A stretch of DNA of 64,000 bases from Roseiarcus sp963717215 (GCA_963717215.1 CAVQVS010000008.1:367669-431668); one strand, 5' to 3'; shown: positions 44,306 through 53,582, counted from the first letter of the stretch. A program made the numbers and translations. The notes: generated by a model not told the origin, from the sequence alone.

Positions 44306-44596
44306 TCACGGCAGCGAGTGCACGATCACCGGCCCGGAAGTCGCGCTCGCGCGCCCAATGACCAACGGCCCGAGATTGTCCTCGATGAAGGCGAGCGCTC
44401 GCTGGTTGGACTCCTGGGCTTCCGCGACGGTGTTGAAGACGCTGATCGCAGTCACCGTGTCGTCCGGCGCGTAGACCACGTAATAGCCCATGAAGCCGGA
44501 GACGTCGCTGATGAGAGAGATGGCCTCCTTGATCTTCTCGGCGAGCGCATCGGCCGAGCCCGGCTTCGCCTTGAACTGACGGATGGCGGCGTACAT
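44306..44596 (-). CDS. Antibiotic biosynthesis monooxygenase (ABM)-like small protein
   Basis: 96 aa dimeric ferredoxin-like fold. MYAAIRQFKAKPGSADALAE starts the first strand and helix, ISDVSGFMGYYVVYAPDDTV and TAISVFNTVAEAQESNQRAL the second repeat. This is the ABM/DUF3291-like pattern; the enzymatic or binding role is unknown. AGGAGGGAGACGCC precedes ATG 44596. No partner gene is evident. Confidence 0.75.
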   Translation of the reverse strand: MYAAIRQFKAKPGSADALAEKIKEAISLISDVSGFMGYYVVYAPDDTVTAISVFNTVAEAQESNQRALAFIEDNLGPLVIGRASATSGPVIVHSLP

Positions 44597-44864
44597 GGCG
44601 TCTCCCTCCTGTGGGCGGTCGTTTGCGGCCCGTTAAAGCGGATCTTAGAGCGCGCTAAGACAAAGCGAAACCTTTACCCGGCGTGCGCCAGCTGGCGTCG
44701 CCCGAGCGCCGCCGATGGGACCTACTCCAACAAGCCTTGAATCCGCTTGTCGTTAAAGATCACAATCTTGCGCCGCATCCTGGGATTTGGGTGGAAGAGC
44801 ACGCCAGGCGTTGAGCGAGACCCCCCTTCAACACGGTGTTCGAGGCGCCTCCCTAAAGCGCGAC

Positions 44865-46238
44865 TCACGCGTTCGAAACCAGCGCGCTTGGCAAAGCCGC
44901 GCGGAGGCGCGAGGGCGGCGCAGGAAGAAGCTTCTTCACCGCAGCCGAGGCGGCGATCTGCCCGCGGTTGACGAAGGCTTCGTGATTGCGCTCGATTTCG
45001 TCGAGATCGTAGAGATAGTTGACCATGATGCCGAAGGACTCGGAGAGTCCTTTGGGTGATAGGTCCCCCTCCCAGTCGATGCGCTCGAGCCGCGCCCCAT
45101 TGCCGAGATGAAAGCGGGCGACCGGGTCCGGGACCCGCCCGTCGGGCCGGCGCGCTTTCAGGAAATAATGGGCGGCGAGTGGCTCGAGCATCGCGCGCAG
45201 GCGCGGCGCAACGCCGGGCGCCGTCGGCCAATTGTCCTCGGCCGCCAACTGGAGCGCAGCGCTCTTCATGGACGCGATCACCGGATCTTCGGTCGTCTCG
45301 AGCCAGGTGCGAAATCCAGGAACCGGCGACAAAGTAACGAAGGCTTCGATCGCCGGCAGCTCGCGGCGGATCTCCTCGACCACCTGCTTGATGAGGAAAT
45401 TGCCGAAGTTGACGCCCGCGAGACCCTGCTGGCAATTCGAGATCGAATAGAACGCAGCCACACGCGCCTTGTCCGGCGCAACATGGGCGCGCTTCTCCGC
45501 CAGCAGCGGCGCAATCGCCGCCGGTGGGGTGAGCGTCAGCGCGACTTCGACGAAGATCAGCGGCTCGTCGACCAGCCTCGGGTGGAAGAACGCGTAGCAC
45601 CGCCGGTCCGCCGGATCGATGCGCCGCCGGAGTTCCTCCCACTCGCCGATCTCGTGCACCGCCTCGTAGCGGATGATCTTTTCGAGAAGCGCAGCCGGCG
45701 ACGACCAGTCAATGCGACGCAAGACCAGAAAGCCGCGATTAAACCATGAACCAAACAGATGCAGAAAATCGCGATCGACGATGACCAACGACGGGTTCTG
45801 CTTCATGAGCTCGAGCAAATCCGCACGCATCTCGACCAGCGCCGCGGTGCCCCCCGGCGCACGATTGATCCGCCGGAACAACTCGTGGCGGCGCGGCTCA
45901 GAGGCATAGTGGATGTCGCTCGCCGCCGCTTCGTCGCCATCCGACTCGAACTTGGCCACCGCGTCCCGCATCCGATCGCGATCGGGACCGAAATCCTCAC
46001 CGAGTGCGCTGAAAAACGCCGCATGATCGCTCGGATCGAGTGCGCGATACCGTCCAATGACTTCAGCGGCGAGCGCAATCCCCGACGCTTCGCCCCTGCC
46101 CTCGACCAAGGCGCGGCAGTCGTCGATCACTTGATCGACGCGGCTTTCGGCATCCTTTGGCCAAGGCTTGATCTTGAGCATGGAGCGGCCACGCTCGGCG
46201 ACCGAGGTCAGGAGATCGTAGAAGAAGGCGTTGCTCAT
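44865..46238 (-). CDS. Malonyl-CoA decarboxylase
   Basis: 457 aa enzyme releasing CO2 from malonyl-CoA to give acetyl-CoA (MLYCD/MatA family). The N-terminal helical domain (residues about 1-160) is followed by the acetyltransferase-like catalytic domain: RIDWSSPAALLEKIIRYEAV, CYAFFHPRLVDEPLIFVEVA, and VAAFYSISNCQQGLAGVNFG with NFLIKQVV, a family signature. Conserved His/Ser region HFLKARRP-like YFLKARRPDGRVPDPVARFH and LGNGARLERIDWEGDLSPKG close it. In rhizobia this gene is usually beside malonyl-CoA synthetase (matB); no matB lies in the flanking sequence, so it is isolated here. Confidence 0.93.
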   Translation of the reverse strand: MSNAFFYDLLTSVAERGRSMLKIKPWPKDAESRVDQVIDDCRALVEGRGEASGIALAAEVIGRYRALDPSDHAAFFSALGEDFGPDRDRMRDAVAKFESDGDEAAASDIHYASEPRRHELFRRINRAPGGTAALVEMRADLLELMKQNPSLVIVDRDFLHLFGSWFNRGFLVLRRIDWSSPAALLEKIIRYEAVHEIGEWEELRRRIDPADRRCYAFFHPRLVDEPLIFVEVALTLTPPAAIAPLLAEKRAHVAPDKARVAAFYSISNCQQGLAGVNFGNFLIKQVVEEIRRELPAIEAFVTLSPVPGFRTWLETTEDPVIASMKSAALQLAAEDNWPTAPGVAPRLRAMLEPLAAHYFLKARRPDGRVPDPVARFHLGNGARLERIDWEGDLSPKGLSESFGIMVNYLYDLDEIERNHEAFVNRGQIAASAAVKKLLPAPPSRLRAALPSALVSNA

Positions 46239-46527
46239 GATTTTCCGTCGGCCTTAAGCGCCGGCCAGCGATCACACGAGACGTAGTGTCGCGTGGTGTT
46301 GGAAGCAAATCAATTCCGTGTTCGCGATTCAGACGCGGCGCATCGCGAATGGTCATTTCCTGTTCGGCTCAACCAACGCGGTGGCGTCAATGAGGCGCAC
46401 GAGGAGGTGGACAGTCTCGATTTCCCTGTCGTCGAGCGGTTTCCCACGCCCGCCTCCGACTCCGCCCCGCGTCTGCGTGCGTTCCTGCTCGCGCGCAACT
46501 CCAGGCTCTCGCAGCTGATGCAAATGC

Positions 46528-47253
46528 TCAGAACGGCGGCGGGCCGATCCAGCGAGCCCAAAGGTCGCTGAGTCGCGTGATCCAGGCCCAGTAGACACCG
46601 ACCCCGAGCAGAAGCGCGAGCGTGATCGACCCGAGAAGCATCAGAAACAAGCTCAAAGCGTCGCCGAGCCGCCTCATGATCCCGCGCCTGGGTCGCGCTC
46701 TCGGCTGTTCCGCGAGGGGCAGAGACTCGCTCGCGGCAGGAGGCGGAAAGTGCAAGGCGCGCGGGCGCGGCCTCGCGATCGGCCAGGTCGCGGGCCCGTT
46801 TGCTTCCGCAGCTTGCGGACGCGGCCCCTCGGCCACGCGCGAATCGACGGTCACCGCGCGCTCGCGCTCGACCAGGCGACGCGCGACATAATCGGCGGCA
46901 GCCGCGACGATCGTGTCGAGCGATTGGCTTTCGGCCATCAGCACACGGCCATTGCGCGTGTCCTGGAAAAATCGATAGGTGCGCTTGTCGTGCGCCATGT
47001 CGACAAACGCGATCATGTCGACGAAGAGGCGCGGATGCTCGCTCTGTGTCAGCGCCAGATCAAACAGATCCACCCCTTGAGGCGCCTGGTCGACAACCGG
47101 CTCCAACGCGCTCTCAAGCGCCTTGAGGCGGATAATCTCCAGCTCGCGCACCTCCGCAATCGCGTCAGCGCGCTCGGCGTTCTCGACCCGAGCCTGCCGA
47201 ATCGAAGCGGCGAGGTCCGGCTCGGCCGGGACGTTTTGAGGCTTGTCGTCCAT
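46528..47253 (-). CDS. Hypothetical protein with C-terminal membrane helix
   Basis: 241 aa, no family I can name. Residues about 1-130 are soluble and look well conserved in style (DLFDLALTQSEHPRLFVDMI, AFVDMAHDKRTYRFFQDTRN). A Pro/Arg/Ala-rich linker (about 140-200) follows, then one transmembrane helix (ALSLFLMLLGSITLALLLGV) and a short tail. The architecture suggests an inner-membrane anchored cytoplasmic domain. Divergent from psuG with a 167-base gap. Confidence 0.7.
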   Translation of the reverse strand: MDDKPQNVPAEPDLAASIRQARVENAERADAIAEVRELEIIRLKALESALEPVVDQAPQGVDLFDLALTQSEHPRLFVDMIAFVDMAHDKRTYRFFQDTRNGRVLMAESQSLDTIVAAAADYVARRLVERERAVTVDSRVAEGPRPQAAEANGPATWPIARPRPRALHFPPPAASESLPLAEQPRARPRRGIMRRLGDALSLFLMLLGSITLALLLGVGVYWAWITRLSDLWARWIGPPPF

Positions 47254-47420
47254 CGACTCGTCTTTGTCCGCGCTCTCGGAGATGAGGGTAGCGCGAATCT
47301 GCCGGACCGCAAGCTGTCTGCGACACCAGGAGATTTCGACGAATTGACGCCATTGATCAGGGAACGGAGATTGCCGATAACCTCGCCGGCCGATTGCGGC
47401 CCCGACGAAGGTGATGAGCG

Positions 47421-48338
47421 ATGAACGCCGCGGATCTACTCGATTTTTGCCCCGAGGTCGCCGAGGCGCGCTCAGCCAGGAAACCGGTCGTCGCGCTCGA
47501 ATCGACGATTATCACGCACGGCATGCCGTATCCGCGCAATGTCGAAACCGCGCTTGCCGTCGAGCACGCGGCGCGCGAGATGGGCGCCGTTCCGGCGACG
47601 ATCGCGGTCATCGAAGGCCGCTTCAGAATCGGTCTCGATGAGCAGGAGATCGACCGGCTCGGTCAACTCAGCGGCGGCGTTGTGAAAGCCTCGCGGCGGG
47701 ATCTGGGCCTTGTCGCGGCGCGCAAGGGTTCGGCCGGCACGACGGTCGCGGCGACGATGTTCATCGCGGAGCTTGCGGGCATCGAAATCTTCGCCACTGG
47801 CGGAATCGGCGGGGTGCATCGCGGCGCCGAGGAGACATTCGACATCTCCGCCGACCTCGTCGAGCTGTCGCGCACCCGCGTCGCCGTCGTTTGCGCCGGC
47901 GCGAAATCAATCCTCGACATCGGCAAGACGCTCGAGTTCCTGGAAACGCAGGGAGTCGCCGTTGTCGGCTATCGCACCGACGAGTTCCCGGCCTTCTACG
48001 CCCGGTCCTCCGGCTTCAAGCTCGAACATCGCTGCGATGGGCTGCACGATCTCGCCCGCATGATTCGACTTCAGCGCGAGATCGGCCCCGGCGGCCTTCT
48101 CATCGCCAATCCAATTCCTCACGATCACGCGCTCGAAGAGGCCGCGATCGAAGCCCGAATCGCCGAAGCCGTCGCGGAGGCCAAGACCCAAGGCGTGGGC
48201 AAGAAAGAGGCGACGCCGTTTCTGCTCAAGCGCGTGGTCGAGCTGACCGGCGGGCAAAGCCTCGAAGCGAATATCGCGCTCATCAGGAACAACGCCATGC
48301 TCGCCGCGCAGACGGCGGTGGAGCTCATGAAATTATGA
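47421..48338 (+). CDS. psuG: Pseudouridine-5'-phosphate glycosidase
   Basis: 305 aa enzyme cleaving pseudouridine 5'-phosphate to uracil and ribose 5-phosphate. The catalytic Glu is in VALESTIITHGMPYPRNVET (about residue 29); KGSAGTTVAATMFIAELAGI and FATGGIGGVHRGAEETFDIS (about 110-150) hold the metal Asp and the Lys-bearing region; NPIPHDHALEEAAIEARIAE follows. The kinase that makes its substrate, PsuK, is of the PfkB family; one such gene lies 950 bases downstream on the same strand. GAAGGTGATG precedes the start. Confidence 0.94.
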   Translation: MNAADLLDFCPEVAEARSARKPVVALESTIITHGMPYPRNVETALAVEHAAREMGAVPATIAVIEGRFRIGLDEQEIDRLGQLSGGVVKASRRDLGLVAARKGSAGTTVAATMFIAELAGIEIFATGGIGGVHRGAEETFDISADLVELSRTRVAVVCAGAKSILDIGKTLEFLETQGVAVVGYRTDEFPAFYARSSGFKLEHRCDGLHDLARMIRLQREIGPGGLLIANPIPHDHALEEAAIEARIAEAVAEAKTQGVGKKEATPFLLKRVVELTGGQSLEANIALIRNNAMLAAQTAVELMKL

Positions 48339-48348
48339 ACGCCCGGAC

Positions 48349-48762
48349 CTAATCCACGGCGGGGACCGAGTGATGCTCGTGCGCGATCACCCACTGCCCG
48401 TCGACTTTCCTCAGACCTATGGTCAGGCGAAAGTTGAGCGGCTCGGGTTTGCCGTCGGCCCCCGGTTCCTCGCAGCCCATGGTCGCAAAGGCGAAGGCGA
48501 CATCCGCGCCAGCCGTCACGCCCATCTCTTGAATCTCAAAGCGCGCCGGACCGCTTGACCAGGAAAAAAACAGGTCCCAGGTTTTTCTGTACGCGTCGAG
48601 CCCTACGCTTTTGAACGGCGGGGGAACATCGAACATCACGAAATCGGGCGCATGGCTTCGGAGGATTCCAGCGTAGTCTCTCCGGCGGACCGCGTCCGCC
48701 CACGCTTCGATCAAGTCGCGCACCGCGGCTTCGTCGTTCGAGACGTTTTGCTTGTCCGCCAT
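48349..48762 (-). CDS. SnoaL/DUF4440-like NTF2-fold protein
   Basis: 137 aa cone-shaped NTF2 fold. AVRDLIEAWADAVRRRDYAG and ILRSHAPDFVMFDVPPPFKS are the N-terminal helices and first strand; FALTVGLRK-like NFRLTIGLRKVDGQWVIAHE with HHSVP is the last sheet, typical of ketosteroid-isomerase-like DUF4440/SnoaL proteins. Enzymatic role unknown. GGGAGCAGACA precedes ATG 48762. It sits antisense between psuG and the DUF302 gene. Confidence 0.85.
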   Translation of the reverse strand: MADKQNVSNDEAAVRDLIEAWADAVRRRDYAGILRSHAPDFVMFDVPPPFKSVGLDAYRKTWDLFFSWSSGPARFEIQEMGVTAGADVAFAFATMGCEEPGADGKPEPLNFRLTIGLRKVDGQWVIAHEHHSVPAVD

Positions 48763-48818
48763 TGTCTGCTCCCGTTAAGATTGATTGTGGGCAAATGACT
48801 TGGACTGGAGACGGCGCG

Positions 48819-49274
48819 ATGAAACATTGGCGCCTGGCTCTCATCTTTGCAGTTTCCATACCCTTATCGTCGGAGGCCGCGCCCATGCAGAAAGAAGCGG
48901 GGATCGTCAAAATCCAAAGCCATCATTCGGTGGACGAGACGGTCGACAAACTCAAGACGATTTTGAATTCCAAAGCGGTCACCTTGTTTGCGCTCATTGA
49001 TCACAGCGGCGAAGCGGAAAAGGCGGGGCTGAAGATGCCTCCGACTAAGCTCCTGATCTTCGGCAATCCGAAGGCCGGCACGCCGCTGATGCTGGCGGCG
49101 CCGAGCGCCGCGATCGACCTGCCGCTGAAGATCCTCGTTGCGGAGGATGGGCAAGGCAAGGTGTGGATCTCCTACAACAGCGCGGAGTTCCTGAGAGAGC
49201 GACATGGGTTTCCGGAAAACCTCGTGCCGAATATCGCGGTCGTTCAGGCGCTGGCGGGGGCGGCGGGAGAGTAG
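48819..49274 (+). CDS. Secreted DUF302 domain protein
   Basis: 151 aa. Signal peptide MKHWRLALIFAVSIPLSSEA then APMQK. The remaining 125 residues are a DUF302 domain: VKIQSHHSVDETVDKLKTIL, TLFALIDHSGEAEKAGLKMP, and PTKLLIFGNPKAGTPLMLAA, matching the canonical TxLLIFGNPxxGTPLM motif. It is a putative periplasmic binding protein of unknown ligand. ATG 48819 chosen because GGAGA lies upstream and the signal peptide starts there. Twenty bases before the PfkB gene, perhaps same operon. Confidence 0.88.
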   Translation: MKHWRLALIFAVSIPLSSEAAPMQKEAGIVKIQSHHSVDETVDKLKTILNSKAVTLFALIDHSGEAEKAGLKMPPTKLLIFGNPKAGTPLMLAAPSAAIDLPLKILVAEDGQGKVWISYNSAEFLRERHGFPENLVPNIAVVQALAGAAGE

Positions 49275-49293
49275 ATCGGCAAATCGTTTGCCT

Positions 49294-50190
49294 GTGAGCT
49301 TGTCCGTTCTCGTCATCGGCGACGTGATGACGGACTTCATCGTCCGCCCTGAAGGTCCGCTTGCCCGCGGCTCGGACCGGCGCGCCTCGATCACGGTTCA
49401 GCCCGGCGGCTCCGCGGCCAATCAGGCGGCGTGGCTCTCCTCGTTTGGCGTCATCGTCGACTTCGTCGGGCGCGTCGGCGCCGCCGACCTCGAACGTGAG
49501 ACGGCGCGCTTCAAGGCGGTCGGCGTCACGCCGCATCTCCACGGCGATCCTATCCATGAGACCGGGCGGCTGATTGCGCTCATCGACCCCGATGGCGAAC
49601 GCAGTTTCCTCACCGATCGCGCCGCCAACGAAGCGCTCGAAGCCCGCGACATCCCCGACGCCCTGATCGAGGGCGCGGCTCTTATCCACCTCTCCGGTTA
49701 TTCGTTCTTCGCCCCTTCGCCGCGCGCGGCCGTCCTCGACGTCATGCGGCGCGCCGGAGACAAGCCGATCAGCGTCGATCCGGCCTCGACGGAATTCCTG
49801 CGCGAGGTCGGCGCCGATAATTTCCTCGCCTGGACGCGAGGGGCTTCAATTCTGTTCCCCAACGAAGAGGAAGCCGCGATTCTCGCCGGCTCGACCGATC
49901 CCGAGACCCAATGCGCACGGCTTGCGACCCATTACCCGCTGGTCGTCATCAAGCGCGGCCCGGCCGGCGCCGAGGCGGCTGCGGGCGTGGAGCGCTGGCG
50001 TGTCAACGCGCCGAAAATCGAAGCGATCGACACCACCGGCGCGGGCGACGCCTTCGTCGCCGCCTTTCTCTCGGCGCGGCTGTCGGGCGCGGACATCCCT
50101 CGCGCACTCGAGCGCGCCGCCGCAGCCGGCTCCGCCGCTTCAGCAATCATCGGCGGGAGGCCGAAAGAGGCAAGCGTTCATCCCGGCTGA
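49294..50190 (+). CDS. PfkB family carbohydrate/nucleoside kinase, probable pseudouridine kinase
   Basis: 298 aa ribokinase-fold kinase. LSVLVIGDVMTDFIVRPEGP, ITVQPGGSAANQAAWLSSFG (GGSAAN signature, about residues 33-52), VVIKRGPAGAEAA and the C-terminal signature IDTTGAGDAFVAAFLSARLS with catalytic Asp. Pairing with psuG makes pseudouridine kinase the simplest guess, but PfkB kinases are hard to assign by sequence. GTG 49294 and TTG 49288 are both possible starts; no good ribosome site is seen, suggesting coupling to the DUF302 gene. Confidence 0.85.
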   Translation: MSLSVLVIGDVMTDFIVRPEGPLARGSDRRASITVQPGGSAANQAAWLSSFGVIVDFVGRVGAADLERETARFKAVGVTPHLHGDPIHETGRLIALIDPDGERSFLTDRAANEALEARDIPDALIEGAALIHLSGYSFFAPSPRAAVLDVMRRAGDKPISVDPASTEFLREVGADNFLAWTRGASILFPNEEEAAILAGSTDPETQCARLATHYPLVVIKRGPAGAEAAAGVERWRVNAPKIEAIDTTGAGDAFVAAFLSARLSGADIPRALERAAAAGSAASAIIGGRPKEASVHPG

Positions 50191-50358
50191 TAGCTACGAT
50201 CACTTCTTTCGATAGACTTGCGGCTTCTACGCTCTATACCTATCTTCGCCCGAACACGGTTTCCGATTAGCGAATTCGCCAAAGTTCTTCAGCCGCAGAA
50301 CTGGAAGTGCGGCAGTAATTCGGAAACCAAGATCGACCAGTTCGACCAGGAGGGCTCA

Positions 50359-51264
50359 ATGTCCATTCGTCCCGTCAAGCGCGTCAGCCAGTCCGTTCCA
50401 ACCATGGAGGGGGCCGGCGTCAAGCTGCGCCGCGCTTTCGGCTTCGGCGACACGTCCGATTTCGACCCGTTCCTCATGATGGATGATTTCCGCGGCGATC
50501 GGCCGGAGGATTATCTCGCCGGGTTTCCCTGGCATCCCCATCGCGGCATCGAGACCATCACCTATGTGCTTGCAGGCGAAGTCGATCACGGCGACAGCCT
50601 CGGCAATCGCGGCAAGCTCGGCTCAGGCGACGTCCAATGGATGACCGCCGGCAGCGGCATCCTGCACCAGGAAATGCCCACCGGCGACGCCAAAGGCCGC
50701 ATGCATGGCTTCCAGCTATGGGCGAATTTGCCCGCGCATCTCAAGATGACCAAGCCGCGCTACCAGGATGTTCCCGCAACTGCGATCCCCGAGGTGATCG
50801 ACGACGATGGCACGCGTGTGCGCGTGATCTGCGGCGAGTTCTGGGGCAAGTCCGGTCCGGTCGATGGCGTCGCGGCCGAGCCGCGCTATCTCGATGTGAC
50901 TGTGCCCGCGGGCAAGATGAAGCGACTCAAGGTCGAGGATTTCCGCCAGGCCTTCGCCTATATTTTCGAGGGCTCGGCCATGTTCGCCGACTCGTCCGAA
51001 CCCTTCGGGGTGCTGCGCGAAGCTGAGGTCGACGGCGAAGAAGTCCTGGTGCGCGACAAGGTTGGCAACCGCTCGCTGGTCGTCTTCGGCGCAGGCGATG
51101 AGGTTGTCGTCCAGGCGGGCGACGAGGGCGTGCGCTTCCTCCTCGTCTCCGGCCGGCCCTTGCGCGAGCCGATCGCCTGGCACGGGCCGATCGTCATGAA
51201 CACGCAGGCTGAGATCCGTCAGGCGCTGAGCGATTTGCGCAGCGGCGCGTTCATCAAGAACTAA
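50359..51264 (+). CDS. Pirin family protein
   Basis: 301 aa bicupin of the pirin (YhhW) family. The N-cupin metal ligands are in FPWHPHRGIETITYVLAGEV (His-x-His, about residues 55-74) and GILHQEMP with downstream MHGFQLWANLPAHLKMTKPR. The C-cupin (about 180-290) is catalytically degenerate, as usual. Some pirins are quercetin dioxygenases; others regulate. ATG 50359 follows AGGAGGG; the open frame extends upstream to 50218 but without homology. Confidence 0.93.
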   Translation: MSIRPVKRVSQSVPTMEGAGVKLRRAFGFGDTSDFDPFLMMDDFRGDRPEDYLAGFPWHPHRGIETITYVLAGEVDHGDSLGNRGKLGSGDVQWMTAGSGILHQEMPTGDAKGRMHGFQLWANLPAHLKMTKPRYQDVPATAIPEVIDDDGTRVRVICGEFWGKSGPVDGVAAEPRYLDVTVPAGKMKRLKVEDFRQAFAYIFEGSAMFADSSEPFGVLREAEVDGEEVLVRDKVGNRSLVVFGAGDEVVVQAGDEGVRFLLVSGRPLREPIAWHGPIVMNTQAEIRQALSDLRSGAFIKN

Positions 51265-51301
51265 CCAGGTCGGTTTGACGTCTTAGGAGCGCTGCGCGCT
51301 T

Positions 51302-52066
51302 TTAAAAGTGGCTGGAGGCTGATGCGTCGGCCTCCGGCTGCACTTTGCTCCCGGCTAGTACGTAGATCGCCTCTATCATCGCCCCTGTTACATTATTTAT
51401 CACATCCGGGGCGGTAGAAGTGCGCGTGACATCCGTTGGATCAACACCATCTTGGACACAAACTGGAAGAACGAGCAGTTCCATGCAGACATCTCTGGCA
51501 AGCATTGCAAGCCAGCACATATATTTTTCTGTAATAGATATTTCGCTCATACGCTTAATATCCATGGAAGACTTCTCACGCATGATAGGACCAACGCGTT
51601 CGATAAAATCCCCCAGATTTCCTTCTACTGCTGCGAACCAAGAACGAATCTTATCGTCTTGGTAGGATGTCTTGTACGCAGAGTGAGCAAAGTCGTTTCT
51701 TATTTTTCTGAAAATATCTAATTTTAATTTTGTTGATTTTTCCAACCATCGTAGCTGGTACGCTAGCGCTATCTTGCCAGAAAAAGTTGATAACGGGCCA
51801 AGTCCGGTAAATATATTACTATATTCTGATCTCTTTATATCTCTTCTCAATTGATAACTTATAAGCTGATCGATTTTGCTCTCAAGGTATGAGGCAAAGA
51901 CTAATACCTGGGCGGTCTCGAACTCCTTCGCTATTCTGCTCATTATCTCTGGAAGCTCGCTTATACTAAATTTCGTTTTTTCTATGGTTTCCTGAGCGCG
52001 CTGGACTTGAAATTTATACATCGCTTTAGCGGCTGCCTCGATAGCCTTTTCCGGAATATTGTTCAT
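51302..52066 (-). CDS. MltR-like (mannitol operon repressor family) protein in AT-rich DNA
   Basis: 254 aa. Residues about 40-150 resemble the MltR domain: an all-helical part with VLVFASYLESKIDQLISYQL, FTGLGPLSTFSGKIALAYQL (the GPL-TFS-KI-AYALGL-type motif) and FRKIRNDFAHSAYKTSYQDD (the IRN-FAHS motif). The C-terminal 100 residues are unlike other MltR proteins. Base composition and codon use (AAA, ATA, TTT, AGA codons) are strikingly AT-rich beside neighbours, so this gene was probably acquired. GGAGGATTTCGA precedes ATG 52066. Function is unlikely to concern mannitol; family members often turn up in defence or orphan contexts. Confidence 0.72.
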   Translation of the reverse strand: MNNIPEKAIEAAAKAMYKFQVQRAQETIEKTKFSISELPEIMSRIAKEFETAQVLVFASYLESKIDQLISYQLRRDIKRSEYSNIFTGLGPLSTFSGKIALAYQLRWLEKSTKLKLDIFRKIRNDFAHSAYKTSYQDDKIRSWFAAVEGNLGDFIERVGPIMREKSSMDIKRMSEISITEKYMCWLAMLARDVCMELLVLPVCVQDGVDPTDVTRTSTAPDVINNVTGAMIEAIYVLAGSKVQPEADASASSHF

Positions 52067-52202
52067 TCGAAATCCTCCATCCGCCTCAGCATCAACCTAG
52101 CTGTTCCCTCGTGGGAGCGGGACGCCGCTCGGCTCGGAACCCGGCCTTAATCTCCGCGTTTTATGACCGTGACAGCGGGGGCGTGCGCCCGGCGGAGCAA
52201 AC

Positions 52203-53483
52203 ATGGACAATTCAACGATCAAGACGCAATGCTGCATCGCCGGCGGCGGACCTTCCGGCATGATGCTCGGATTTCTGCTGGCGCGCGCCGGCGTTCATGT
52301 CGTGGTGCTGGAGAAGCACGCCGATTTCTTCCGCGATTTCCGCGGCGACACGGTTCATCCCTCGACGCTCGAGTTGATGTTCGAACTTGGCTTGATCGAC
52401 GAGTTCTTGAAGCTTCCACATCAGAAGGTCGAAACGCTGTCCGCGCAGATTGGGGCCGAGCACGTCGAATTGGTGGATTTTCGCCATTTGCCGACCCACT
52501 GCAAATTCATCGCGCTGATGCCACAATGGAGCTTCCTCAACTTCCTCGCCGGGCGCGGAAAGCGTTACCCGACGTTCGACCTGCGCATGAAGGCCGAGGC
52601 GACGGATTTGATCGAGGAGAACGGGCGCGTCGCCGGCTTGATCGCGGAAACACCGGATGGATTGCTCACGATCCGCGCCGATCTCGTCGTTGGCTGCGAC
52701 GGACGCCATTCGACTGTGCGCGAGAAATCAGGCTTCAAGAGCGACGACTATGGCGCGCCGATGGATGTCCTATGGTTTCGCCTGTCGCGCAAGTCCAGCG
52801 ACACCCCGGACACGTTTGGCCACATCGAAGCTGGCAAGATGATGATCTTGCTGGACCGTGGCGACTATTGGCAATGTGCCTATATCATCCCGAAAGGCGG
52901 GATTGAACGGATGAAGTCTGACGGCCTGGACGCATTTCGGAAACAAGTCTTGGAGATGTCGCCGTTTCTGTCCGACAGAGTTGGCGAACTGAAGGGCTGG
53001 GACGACGTCAAACTGCTCAGCGTCACCGTCGATCGGCTGCGGAAATGGTGGCGGCCCGGGCTGATCTGCATCGGCGATGCGGCCCACGCGATGTCGCCGA
53101 TTGGCGGCGTTGGCGTCAATATGGCGGTCCAGGACGCGGTCGCCGCAGCCAACCAGCTCGCCGGTCCGCTCCGCATGGGCAAGCTTACCGACGCGGATCT
53201 TCGGGCAATCGAGGAGCGGCGCACGCTGCCGATGCGGTTCACGCAGCGCATGCAGCTCACCATCCAGCAGAGGATCATAAGCCGGGTTCTTACCTCCAAT
53301 GAGCGGCCGAAGCCGCCGCTGGTCCTGAAGCTGTTCGGCGTCTTTCCGATCCTGCGCCGCATTCCGGCGCGGCTGATCGGAATCGGCATTCGCCCCGAGC
53401 ACGTACAGACCCCCGAAGCAGCAGCGCCCGTGTTGGAAACGGGCCGCATGGCCGCCCGGCAGCGCGAGAGCGCCTCGGCGTAA
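52203..53483 (+). CDS. FAD-dependent monooxygenase (UbiH/PHBH-like)
   Basis: 426 aa class A flavoprotein monooxygenase. The GxGxxG FAD motif is CCIAGGGPSGMMLGFLLARA (about residues 10-29), the DG motif VVGCDGRHSTVREKSG (about 162), and the GD motif LICIGDAAHAMSPIGGVGVN followed by MAVQDA (about 290). Likely hydroxylates an aromatic substrate with NAD(P)H. Its last codons (QRESASA, stop at 53481-53483) lie inside a degenerate copy of a glycosyltransferase 3' end, so the C-terminus may have been replaced by recombination. Other homologues should show whether the tail is normal. Confidence 0.9.
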   Translation: MDNSTIKTQCCIAGGGPSGMMLGFLLARAGVHVVVLEKHADFFRDFRGDTVHPSTLELMFELGLIDEFLKLPHQKVETLSAQIGAEHVELVDFRHLPTHCKFIALMPQWSFLNFLAGRGKRYPTFDLRMKAEATDLIEENGRVAGLIAETPDGLLTIRADLVVGCDGRHSTVREKSGFKSDDYGAPMDVLWFRLSRKSSDTPDTFGHIEAGKMMILLDRGDYWQCAYIIPKGGIERMKSDGLDAFRKQVLEMSPFLSDRVGELKGWDDVKLLSVTVDRLRKWWRPGLICIGDAAHAMSPIGGVGVNMAVQDAVAAANQLAGPLRMGKLTDADLRAIEERRTLPMRFTQRMQLTIQQRIISRVLTSNERPKPPLVLKLFGVFPILRRIPARLIGIGIRPEHVQTPEAAAPVLETGRMAARQRESASA

Positions 53484-53580
53484 ACGCCACGCGTGTCGCG
53501 CGGCATTCGCTCAAGTGAGTAAGCATCGGCGATCTTTGCCCGCGACCGTCGACGGCGGGTCGGTGGCGCGCTTCTGGATC
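53471..53580. pseudogene. Degenerate copy of the glycosyltransferase 3' end
   Basis: Bases 53471-53551 align without gaps to 54061-54141 (the last codons of the glycosyltransferase on the minus strand) with about 14 mismatches in 81. After a deletion of some 30 bases, TGGATCGCCT resumes at 53574, matching 54185. The copy has no intact frame; the start of the repeat overlaps the end of the FAD monooxygenase gene, and its far end touches the PEP-CTERM stop at 53583. Confidence 0.8.
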
Positions 53581-53582
53581 GC

